From: CAIYRG01 sp963747255
Lineage (GTDB): Bacteria; Pseudomonadota; Alphaproteobacteria; Micropepsales; Micropepsaceae
Length of the DNA stretch: 64,000 nt
Direction of reading: 5' to 3'
Assembly: GCA_963747255.1 (NCBI GenBank)
Contig: CAVVEG010000002.1
Location: 248,001-312,000, forward strand
The translations under genes and the position numbers were made by a program. Each line of letters opens with the position of its first letter. Position 1 is the first letter of the stretch. Positions 17,604 through 28,078 of this stretch are shown here, piece after piece. The notes beneath the pieces are model-generated. The model ran no database searches. It was not told where the DNA came from and worked only from the letters and a program-made list of their open reading frames with translations.

Positions 17604-20600
17604 TCAGCCCGTCGCGTCCGCAAGGGACTTCTCCGTTTTGGATTTCGCATCCTGGCGGTTGACCCGCAAACGGGACCATACCGCCTTCAGTGCGCCGATC
17701 GCCCGATCGATGTCGTCATCCGTGTTCACAGCGGTGATCGAAACGCGCACAAATTCCGATCGATCGGCACAGCCGGATAGAACGCGGGTGTGATGATGAT
17801 GTCGTGCTCCCAAAGCAGCTTGCAAGCGGTGACCAGATCCGGGATATCGCCAATCACGACACCGGCAATCGGAAACATCCCGCCGTTCTCGACTTCAAAT
17901 CCCATGTCCTTCACGCCCTCTACAAATCGTCTGGTCAGCCGATAGATCTCGCGCCGGCGCGTGTCGCCGTCCCGGGCATTGGCTTTCAGTCCGGCCAGAG
18001 CGCTTGCGAGACTTGCTGTGCAAGTCGGTCCGGAAAAAACATAGGGACCGGTTTTCTGCAGTTCGATTTTTATTTTCTCGTCAGAGCACGTCACGAACGC
18101 TGCGTAGGACGAGAATGACTTGGACATCCCGGCGACATAGACGATCCGGTCACGGACATAATCGAGCCCCAGATGCCGCACCATGCCGTTGCCGCGGTAG
18201 CCGAAGGGCAACGCCGCATCGGGATTTTCGCCGATGACGCCGAAGCCATGAGCGTCGTCGACATACAGCGTCGCGTTGTACTTTTTGGCGAGGCGGACAT
18301 ATTCGACGATGGGTGGATGGCTCGATCCCATGGAATAAACCCCGTCGGTGGCGATGAGCTTGACCCGATCGACACGGCATTTCGCAAGTTTCCGCTCGAG
18401 ATCCCCGATATCGCTGTGGGGAAAGTTGACCCATTCGGCCCCATTGCACTGCGCCCGCAAGCAAGCCTCATGCATGGAATGGTGTGCCTCGGTATCCTTG
18501 AAAATGATGCCGTCGTTGCCGGCGAGCGCCGGAATGACGCCCATGTGAAGCAGCGAAATCGAAGGAAATACCAGGCGTTGCCGGCGCGCCCACGAACTCA
18601 GCCAACGCATGTTCCAGATCGTCATAGATCCGCGGCGAGGCAACGGCGCGAGTCCAGCTCGGATGCACCCCCCATTCTGCAATCGCGTCAGGAATGGCAG
18701 CCATTACTTCGGAATGAAGATCGAGCCCGAGATAATTGCAGGAGGCGAGATCGCAACGCCAACGGCCGTCAACCATCACACGGCGGCCGTCCTGTTTCGT
18801 GACATTCAGGAACATCTGCGGGATCTGTTCAAGCAGCGCCTGGATTTCGTGTTCGTATTCGACAGCGTGAGGTTGGTATTCGATTTTGCGCTCGGGACCG
18901 TCATTCGGCGATTGATCGAGCTTGCCCGCGAGAAACAGCGCGAGGCTGCTGGTGCTGGCATCGCGCGCGAGCTTCTCGGCGGGAAGAGTGAGCCGCAGGA
19001 TCCGTTCGAGCTTGATCTTCAACTCGACCGTCATCACCGAATCCATGCCGAGTTCGGCCCAGGGCTGCGTCAATGGCACGTTCATATGCGGGTCGAGACC
19101 GAGGACCCGCGCGACTTCGGAGAAAATCGTCGTTTCCAGAAATTTCAGGCGCTCCGGGGCGGGCGTCGCGCCATAGCGGCGCGTGAAATCCTCGTCGTGT
19201 TTGATGGTCCGCGAAGGCTGCGCCTCTCGCCGCGCAATCAGTTCGCTCAAATAGGCCGGCGCCACGCCGTCCGGCTGACGCTTGATCAGCGTGCTCCAGT
19301 TGACCCGGAAGGCGCAGATCTGGGCAGGCCCCAACTCCTGCCTGGCCAACAGGTCCTCAAATGCCTGGAGCCCGTCTTCAAACGCGATCTTTTCTACGCC
19401 CTGGCCCGCGACAGCGATGTCGGCCGCCATGCCGGCATCCGCCCAGGGACCCCAATTGATGCTGAGCCCGTTGAGCCCGAGCGCGCGCCGGTACTGCGCG
19501 AGGCCGTCGAGGAACGCGTTGGCTGACGCGTAGTTGATCTGCCCCATGGCCCCCATCGCCGATGCCATCGAGGAAAAACAGACAAAGAGGTCGATCGGAT
19601 GCTCCAGGCTCTCGACGTGCAGGTTCCAGGCGCCCCGAACCTTAGGCGCCATGACGCGCGCGAAGCGCTCCGCGGTCTGATTCGCGACAACGCCGTCATC
19701 GAGGACGCCGGCGGCATGTATGACGCCGCGAACCGGCTGGACGCATTGTGCAAACAACCGGGTAACGTCGCGCGGTTCGGCAATATCGACCGTCGCAGTC
19801 CGGACGTCGACGCCAGTGGCTTCGATCCGTGCGATCACCTCCCGGGCGCGCTCGGACGGCGGCCTCCGGCCCGCAAGCACAATGTGCCTCGCCCCGTTGC
19901 GCGCCAGGCTTTCCGCGACACCAAGACCCAATGCGCCGAGACCGCCAGTCACGATGTACCCGCCATCTGCGCGGACAGGCAGCGAAGTTTGCGGCTGGAA
20001 GTTGAGAACGACCTTCCCGAAATGCCTGGTTTGTTGCACGAAGCGATATGCGGACTTGTAGTCAGCAACATCGAATGTAAGTTGCGGCAAAACCCGCAAC
20101 CGGCCCGCATTGAACCAGGCAACGATATCGCCAAGAATTGCATGAACAAGTGCCGGATCCTTGTCGATTTCCCGGTCGATATCGAAGCTGAAATAGCTCG
20201 CATCGGGCCGCATCTGCTTCGCCTCTTCAGGCGAGAGGATGCCGATCTTGCCGATTTCAACGAAACGGCCGCCGTGTTTGAGTGCGTCAAAACTCCTCGG
20301 GATTGCGTCCCCGGTCAGGCAGTTCAGGACGACATCGACCCCTTCGCCGCCGGTCAGGCGCAGGATCTCGTCCGCAAATTCGATCGTGCGCGAGTTCATC
20401 ACATGCTCTACGCCCTGGGCGCGCAGCACGTCCCATTTGCCCGGGCTCGCGGTCACATAGATTTCAGCGCCGATCATCTGCGCCAGTTGAAGCGCGGCCT
20501 GTCCCACGCCTCCCGACGCCGCATGGATCAGCACGCGTTCTCCGGGTTTCAGTCCGGCTTTGCGGAGTAATCCGTAATAGGCGGTGAAGAAAACCGTCGG

Positions 20601-23600
20601 CAACGCCGATGCGGACGCGAAGTTGATAAACCGCGGCTTGTATACGACGTCGGTTTCGGGAAGCGTAAGGAACCGGGCCGAGCCGCCAACCGCCGTCGAC
20701 ATCACTTCGTCGCCGGCCTTGAATTGGGTGACGCCTTCACCGACGGACGCAATGACGCCGGCGCAATCGAAGCCCAAACGGATATCCTCGGGATTTCTGA
20801 TCTTAAGGACGTCCTCGTAATAGTCCTTCAGAAGGCCGAGCGTGATCAGGACGTCGCGGAAATTCAGCGCCGCCGCCTTCACCTCGATTTCGACCTCGCC
20901 TCTGTCCGGCGCTCGCCGGACCATGGGAGCCAGGCGCAGATGTTCCGGCGAGCCATACTGGGTGAGTTGCAGACGGAATGGCTCGTCCGGGACTGCCGCG
21001 CCGGTAATGCGGTGTCGGACCAGGCGCGCGACATGGCGATGCGGCGCGCGCCAGGCCACCTGCGTCTCCTCCGTCTCGGCCCCGATTTCCCGAATCAGTT
21101 CATCCAGATCCGCCGCGCCCGGTCGCGCGGGCAGGTCGAACCAGCTCGGCCAGTATTGCGGACATTCGAGTGAGAGCGTGCGCACGAATCCCGATACCGG
21201 CGCCTGCGCGAGCCCACCGGTGCTTGCCGCCAACAGCCCGCCAACCGCCGCCGCGCCTTGCGTCACAAACCACAACCGCGTCGCAAGCTCCGCCGCCATG
21301 AGACTCTGTGCCACCCGCAGCGCATCGACGCTCGTCGCCTCTGCCGCCGCCGCCGGATCGGCGTTTTCTGCATCGCCCCAAAGATAGACGACGGCGCTAT
21401 AGGAAGTGGGTCCGGTTTCGAGCAGTCGTGCCAACACGTCACTCCGCGCGACGGCAACGGAACGTCCGGATCGCTGCAGCCGCCCCGCCAGGGCAGCGCC
21501 AAGGGTATCGTCCGCTCCAACGATCAGCCATTCTCCGTTGCGGCCGGCGGCGGCCGGCGGCGGCGAATTGATTGCGCGCCAGTCGATACGATAAAACCAG
21601 TCGGCGACCCGCTGGATTGCGGTGCGCGGAACCTTCCTTGCTTCAAACCCGTCTATCGCAAGGATCAGCGCGCCAGAAGAATCGAACAGGCGGATGTTCC
21701 ATTTGAACTCGCCGGCCTGCCGGGCATGTGTCCACCATTCCGTTCCTTCGGCTGCATCCGGCGATGCCGCGACGAGTGATTTAATGGCGAATGGCAGGGG
21801 CAGGTCGGCTGCGTCGCCCAGCGTCGCCTCGGCCGATTGAAAGCACGCGTCCAGCAATCCCGGATGAATCCAGTAGCCACCCGTGTCACCGGCCGCCTCC
21901 GGACGTCGTAGACGGGCGAGCGTTTCGTTGTCGCCATTCGCCCATATCCCGTCAATCCAGCGAAAACTCGGACCGAAAGCGATGCCTTCAATGCCCTCGG
22001 TGAGCCAGCTCAGATCAAGCGCTTGCGTGCAGCGCTCGCGCGCCTGTTCGAGAGAATCAGAGAGGCCGGAAATCTGCGCCGCGCGCTCGGCGCTCCAGAG
22101 AACGCGGCCGGTGACGTGCGTAACGGTGTCATCCCGCCCGGCGCCGGGTTCAAAGCCGACGATCTGAAAGCTCGAGTCGGCTTCGATTACAGTCTGGAGA
22201 GTCCTGTCCGCTGTCCCGGATAAAATCAGTGGCGCGACGAAATAGACGTCCTCGAGCCGGCAGCTCGCCTGTCCCAGAGATGCGACACCGTTCAAAAGCA
22301 TCGCCAGATAGCTCGCGGCTGGCGCGACAATCTCCCCGAAAATCCTGTGGTCGAGCAGGAACGGATAACGGCTGACGCCAAACCGGGTGGTCAGCAGCGT
22401 CTGCGCAGTCAGTGGCGACTCGACCGTGCTGTCGATCAGCCGGTGTTGCGAACCCTTATCTGAGCCGATCTCCGCAGGCTTCGGCAGGGCGAAGCGCTGT
22501 CGCTCCATTGGATAGCCGGGTAACTCGACCATGCCCCGTTTATAGTCCCGGTCGAATCCTCGCCAATCAACGTCGCTGCCGCTCCGGTACAACGCGGCGA
22601 GGCTTTCGAGCATCTGCTGCCAGTCTCCACGGCTCTTGCGAAGGCTGTTCAGCCAGAGCGCCGAAGAGGAAGGGAGGCAGCGCCGGCCAAGCCCGATAAG
22701 GACTGGTTGTGGCCCCGCCTCGATAAACACGTCATGTCCGTCCAGCAATTCAATGCCGGCGAGGAAATTTACAGGCTCGCGCACGTGGCGCCGCCAATAT
22801 TGAGGGACGAGGATTTCCTCTCCGGCGGGACCGCCGCTGACGTTCGAGATGATTTCGATTCGCGGCGGCGACAGCCTGACATGCCGGAAGACTTGCTCGA
22901 ATTCATCGAGCATCGGCTCCATAAGCGGGGAATGAAATGCGTGGGATACGTTCAGTGTCTGGCTCGCGATATTCTCGGCGGCAAGAGCCGCCAGGATCGC
23001 GGCGATGGTTTCGCTGTCCCCCGAAATCACGACTTCGTCCGGCGCATTGATCGCTGCGAACGACACTCTGTCAGCATGCGGTGCCGTATATTTTTCCACG
23101 GCGCTTGCGGAAGCCCGGATCGCCGCCATGCAGCCCCTGTGCGGGAGCTCGTTCATCAGCCGTCCGCGAGTGGCAATCAGTTGCAGGCCGTCCTCCAGGC
23201 TGAACACGCCTGCCCTTGCTGCCGCGACATACTCCCCGACGCTGTGCCCGATGACCGAGTCGGGACGGATGCCCCAGCTCTCCCAAAGCTCCGCAAGTGC
23301 GTATTCGAGCGCGAACAGAGCGGGCTGCGTGTACCGGGTGTCGTGAATCCGCGCGGGCGCCGATGCTTCGGACGGATAGAGAATATCGTCCACAAGGGAC
23401 AGTCCAAGAGCGTCGCGCAGGATCTCGTCACAGCGCAGCAGCACGCGGCGAAAAGTATGCTGCGTTTCAAACAGTTCGCGGCCCATGCCGGGATATTGCG
23501 AGCCCTGCCCCGTGAACAGCATGGCAATGCGAGGACGTCCCGTTTGGACGCGCTGGGGCTTGGCGCTGCGCAGCCCCCGGCGCAATTCCTCGCGGGAAGA

Positions 23601-25163
23601 GGCGACCACGGCAATGCGATTTTCAAAATGGTTTCGGCCCGTATTCGCGGAGAAGCAGAAATCCGCGATGCACGTATCGTCGGGAACCAGTTCGTAACGG
23701 GAGACCAGCTCACTGAGTGATTCCGGGGTCTTCGCAGATGCCGTGAAGACGTGCGACGGCCGCTCTGCAGCCTCGATCCGTTCCGGCGCGTCAACCTCCG
23801 ACGGCGCCTCGAGGATGACATGCGCGTTCGTGCCGCCAAACCCGAACGAACTCACGCCGGCAATCCGCCGGCCTTCCGGCCACGGCGTTGACGACGTGAC
23901 CACTTTGACGGGCAGCTTGTCCCAGTCGAGATGCGGGTTGAGTTTGCGCACATGCAGGCTGGCGGGAATCCGGTCATGCCGCATCGCAAGGATGACCTTG
24001 ATCAGTCCACAAACTCCCGCGGCCCATTCGAGATGGCCGACATTCGATTTTACGGAGCCGATCAACAGGGATTCGGAACGGCCGGCGTGAACCTTGCCCA
24101 GCGCTCCGACTTCAATCGGATCGCCAACCGCGGTCCCCGTGCCATGGGCTTCTACATATCGTATGTCGGACGGCTGAAGGAACGCATTCTCGAGGGCCTT
24201 TTTGAGAAGTTCCTCCTGCGCCGGGCCGCTGGGAACGGTCAGTCCGCTGGACCGTCCATTGTGGTTGACCGCACTGCCGCGAACGACCGCATGAATCCGG
24301 TCATGGTCCACCATCGCGTCCGACAAACGCTTCAGTACGAGAACACCACATCCTTCTCCTCGCACATATCCGTTCGCCGATGCGTCGAAGGTCCTGCACC
24401 GCCCGTCCGGCGACAGCATGCGCGCCTTGCTGAGCGTGATCAGCGAATCCGGCGACATCATCAGATTGACACCGCCTGCCAGGCAGAGGTCGCTTTCGCC
24501 TTCGCGCAGGCTGGTGACGGCGAGATGCACCGCTGCAAGTGAAGAAGAACAGGCCGTGTCGACCGCGAGCGACGGTCCCCTCACACCGAGAAAATAGGAA
24601 AGCCGCCCTGCCGCGACCGAATGCGAAGAGCCCGTGCCGTTGAAAGGATCAATCGATCCGACACCCTGTTTGACGGACAGTTCGCTGTAGTCCGAAGCGC
24701 CGACGCCGACAAACACGCCAACCCGCCGGTTCGACAGGCGCTCCGGCGGCGCGCCGGCGTTTTCGAGAGCCCGCCAGGCGATCTCCAGCAGCAATCTCTG
24801 CTGCGGATCCATGTTTGAGGCTTCGCGCGGCGCAATGCCGAAGAAGGACGGACTGAAGTTTTCAATATCGTCAATGAAACCGCCCCAACGCGAATACATT
24901 TTGCCGGGCTTTTCCGGATCCGGATCAAAATACGCTTCGACGTCCCACCTTTCCTTTGGAACCTCGGTGATCGCGTCGCGGCCTTCGGCGAGCAGATCCC
25001 AGAAGGCCGCGGCATTCTCCGCCCCCGGAAAACGGCACGCCATACCGACGATGGCAATTGGCTCCGACCGGTCACGTTCGAGGCCCACGAGCCTGGCGCG
25101 CAGATTCCGGATCTCCCGCAGGGCCGAACGCATAAGCGCGGATTGATCCACCTCTTTATTCAT
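17604..25163 (-). CDS. Highly reducing PKS fused to alpha-oxoamine synthase (KS-AT-DH-ER-KR-ACP-AONS), two frameshifts
   Basis: About 2519 residues once two indels are corrected. KS about 33-455 (Cys205 in DTACSSS, His340 in EAHGTGT, His377 in SNVGHLEW); AT about 545-840 (Ser641 in GHSVGEY, HAFHS at 741, malonyl type); DH about 905-1190 (His939 in HRIFGEIVAP, Asp1105 in LLDACFQ); a degenerate structural SDR region; ER about 1400-1720 (HAASGGVGQAA); KR about 1735-1910 (GGLGALGLG, Ser1865/Tyr1878); ACP (Ser2042 in GMDSVM); AONS from 2110 (NYLGLD, DDAHGFGV, PLP lysine in GMSKSF). An extra C at 18574/18575 and a missing base at 17749/17750 split the AONS part into three frames. ATG 25163 overlaps the ligase stop (ATGA). 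The product should be an alpha-aminoketone. Confidence 0.9.
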
Positions 25164-27016
25164 GGGGACGCCTCTTTTTCGTCGCAAAACTCGCCGATTT
25201 CTCTCGCCAAAATCGCAGCGACTTCATCGTCGGTCATGGATTCGGTGTCGTCGCGAACCTGCGCGGCCGACAGCGGTTCGCGTCCCTCGATCGCATCGAC
25301 CAGAAAAGCCGCGTACGCTTCAATCGAGGTGTAGTTCCACAGTGTGGTGATCGAGAGCGCGACGCCTGACATTTTCGACAGCCGCTCCCGAAGCTCAACT
25401 GCGCGCAGCGAATCGAACCCCAGACTCTGAAACGGCGTGTCGCGTGGCACATCGCCGATGGCGCAGCGAAGAATTGTCGCGACCTGTTCCTGAATACGTT
25501 GCGCCAGCCAATCGACCTGGCGCGGGCGCGGTAACTTCGGCAATTCATGCGCCGGCGGGACATCGGCGAGCCACTCCGTCACATCCGTCAATTCGCCGCG
25601 CAGCAGTTTGCCGATAGGGCTGCGCGGCAGCATCTCGCGAAACTCCACAAGGCGCGGAACCTTGAAGGCAGCGAGATGCTTCCGGCAGTGCTCAAGCACA
25701 TCCTGTTCGCGGCAACCATCGCGTGCAGCCACGACCCCCTTGATGACGCCGCCCAGATTTGGGACTTCGACCCTCACGGCTGCCGCTTCGCGCGCCATTG
25801 GATGACTGTTGAGCACTTCCTCGACCTCGGTGAGATCGACCTTGTATCCGCCAATATCCACGAACGTCTGTTTGCGGCCGGTCAGAACCAGGTGGCCGCG
25901 TTCGTCGATCCGGCCAACATCGCCGGTGTTGTAGAAGCCGTCGCGAAAAACCGCCGCGTTGAGCTCCGGGCGGTTCTCATATCCGCCCGGAGGTATTGTC
26001 GGGCTCCTGACCCAGACTTCCCCGGCTTCGCCGCGCAACTCGATCGTGACATTCGCGACCGGCGTTCCCACCGATCCGAAACAGACATCGCGCGCGGCGC
26101 CGCAATCCATGGCGATCGATCCTGCCTCCGTGGACCCGTATAGCGAGCGAATCGGATGGCCGCTGCGTCGCAGAAAGCGGTCGAATGTCCACTGCGACAA
26201 CACGTCTCCCGAGGACAGGCACCATCTCACGTCGCGAAACGCGGCCGCAACGTCGGCATCCGAGGACGCGAGCACGTCATACTGGAAAGGCACGCCGGGA
26301 TAGACGCGCACCTGTTCGCTCCGCAGAAGTTCGAACATTGCTTCATGGCGCGCGACGAACGGCAAATTCAAATCCGATTCGAATACCAGCGTGGCGCCGA
26401 GACAGGCAGCATCCAGCAGACAATTGCCGAGGCCATATGAGTGATGCAGTGGTATCGAACACAGAATGGTGTCCTCGGCGCTCATGCCCGTCGCCTCGAT
26501 GAAATTGCGTGCTTCGAAGAACAGATTTTTCTGCGTGCAGCACAGGCGCTTGAAGAAACCGCTCGAACCAGACGTGTACAGATAAAGAGCCGGACCTTCG
26601 AACTCGCCCGCGCAGGGCCACGGGGCGTCGGCCACTATGCCGTCCTGAACAACCAGCACGCGTAGTTCCGGCATGACTTCCCGGCAAATGGGCGCGTGCG
26701 CCAGATCGGTCAGAAGCAATTTTGCAGGCTTGTCGCCCAGAATGCGACGCGACTCTTCGGGGCCTGAGGCGGGATCAACCGGCATCATGATCGCGCGAAC
26801 GCGTGCCAAAGCGAAAAAGACGATGGCGAATTCAGGTCCATTGGGGAGCCACACCGCGACCGCGTCGCCCTGTCTCACGCCACAATCGCTTACGGCGCCC
26901 GCGAGACGCGCCGTCAGGATTTCAAAATCGCCATACGCAATGCGCCGGTCGCCCTGAACCAGAGCGGCTTTCGCCGGATTTCGGGCCACCGACCGGCGCA
27001 GCATTCCGCTCAACAT
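25160..27016 (-). CDS. Acyl-adenylating ligase with C-terminal carrier (ACP) domain
   Basis: About 618 residues. ANL-superfamily adenylation domain: LYTSGSSGFFKR (P-loop), IRSLYGSTEAG (A5), FYNTGDVGRIDERGHLVLTGRKQ (A7/A8) and SPIGKLLRGEL with the catalytic Lys (A10). A carrier domain follows at about 510-585 with the phosphopantetheine serine in SLGFDSLRAVEL. It should activate a carboxylic acid as acyl-AMP and load it onto its own carrier for transfer to the PKS ketosynthase. ATG 27016 is preferred over a GTG at 27055. Its TGA overlaps the PKS ATG, so the two are translationally coupled. Acid specificity is not readable by eye. Confidence 0.92.
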   Translation of the reverse strand: MLSGMLRRSVARNPAKAALVQGDRRIAYGDFEILTARLAGAVSDCGVRQGDAVAVWLPNGPEFAIVFFALARVRAIMMPVDPASGPEESRRILGDKPAKLLLTDLAHAPICREVMPELRVLVVQDGIVADAPWPCAGEFEGPALYLYTSGSSGFFKRLCCTQKNLFFEARNFIEATGMSAEDTILCSIPLHHSYGLGNCLLDAACLGATLVFESDLNLPFVARHEAMFELLRSEQVRVYPGVPFQYDVLASSDADVAAAFRDVRWCLSSGDVLSQWTFDRFLRRSGHPIRSLYGSTEAGSIAMDCGAARDVCFGSVGTPVANVTIELRGEAGEVWVRSPTIPPGGYENRPELNAAVFRDGFYNTGDVGRIDERGHLVLTGRKQTFVDIGGYKVDLTEVEEVLNSHPMAREAAAVRVEVPNLGGVIKGVVAARDGCREQDVLEHCRKHLAAFKVPRLVEFREMLPRSPIGKLLRGELTDVTEWLADVPPAHELPKLPRPRQVDWLAQRIQEQVATILRCAIGDVPRDTPFQSLGFDSLRAVELRERLSKMSGVALSITTLWNYTSIEAYAAFLVDAIEGREPLSAAQVRDDTESMTDDEVAAILAREIGEFCDEKEASP

Positions 27017-27132
27017 GGCGCGTCGTTCCCGTTCCGCGCGGCTGGCGCAATGCACGGCTGTACGTTAACAAATAAACGTCGCTCTTCTTGATAGGGTGAC
27101 CGCGGCCCGACCGGGTTCAGAGTGAGGTTAGC

Positions 27133-27999
27133 TTGGCCAAAACGATTCTGATCACGGGCTGCAGTACCGGACTTGGGTTCGCAGCGGCCTCCACCTTTGC
27201 CGAGCGCGGTTACCGGGTCATCGCAACGGTCCGCAGGGAAGATGACGCCAAACGGCTGCAGGCAATCGGCAACGCCCGAATTCATCCGGTGATCTGCGAC
27301 GTGACCAACAATGAACATGTCGCAGCTCTTCCCGGCATCGTCAGGGACTTGAGTGAGGACGGTAATCTCGACGGCCTCATCAACAATGCCGGCCACATGC
27401 TGGAACCGGGACCGTTCGAATTTCAGAAGCTCGAAAACATCCGTGCTCAGTTCGACGTCAATGTGTTCGGCATGATGGCGGTCACAATCGCGCTTCTGCC
27501 TCTGCTCGGGACGGCGGACCCAACGCGCCGGCATGCCGGCCGCATCATCAACATGAGCTCTATCGAGGGGAAGGTCGCCAGCCCGTTCATCTCCGCCTAT
27601 GCCGCCACCAAACACGCGATCGAGGGTTTTTCTGCCAGCCTGCGCCGCGAACTCCGTCTGTTCGGCATCAGGGTCATCATCGTGGGCCCCGGCGGCATCC
27701 GGACGGAGATGTGGCGCAAGAACACTTTTCCCGTAGAACCACTCGCCGGAACGGCATACGAGGAGCCGTTCCGCAAACTGAATCAGATGTTGAAGCAAAT
27801 GGAGATGGAGTCCGCCACAGCCGAGGAAGTAGCCCGGTTTCTTGTGCGCGTATTTGAGACGCCGAGGCCCAGAGCCCGTTATGCGCACTCCCGTGCGTTG
27901 ATGGATGGCCCCTGGACCATGCTGGTCCCCGCCCTGTGGTACGACGCGATGCTCGGTGTGATGTTCGGACTCAAGCCGCGCAAGGCATCCCAACTCTGA
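27133..27999 (+). CDS. Short-chain dehydrogenase/reductase
   Basis: 288 residues, classical SDR. TGCSTGLGFAAA is the NAD(P)-binding TGxxxGxG, with NNAG, INMSSIEG (catalytic Ser) and YAATKHA (Tyr/Lys) following. TTG start at 27133 with GAGG six bases before. It is the only plus-strand gene between the ligase and the ammonia-lyase. In this context it could reduce the ketone left by the AONS domain, as 3-ketosphinganine reductases do, but SDR substrates cannot be read from sequence. Divergent from the ligase with a 116-base promoter region. Confidence 0.9.
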   Translation: MAKTILITGCSTGLGFAAASTFAERGYRVIATVRREDDAKRLQAIGNARIHPVICDVTNNEHVAALPGIVRDLSEDGNLDGLINNAGHMLEPGPFEFQKLENIRAQFDVNVFGMMAVTIALLPLLGTADPTRRHAGRIINMSSIEGKVASPFISAYAATKHAIEGFSASLRRELRLFGIRVIIVGPGGIRTEMWRKNTFPVEPLAGTAYEEPFRKLNQMLKQMEMESATAEEVARFLVRVFETPRPRARYAHSRALMDGPWTMLVPALWYDAMLGVMFGLKPRKASQL

Positions 28000-28078
28000 A
28001 TCCGGTTCTTCGAAATCAGGGCCTCTGACCTGGATGGCTCTTCCTGCGCCGGGGAGCATGAGAAGTCTCGCCATCAGT

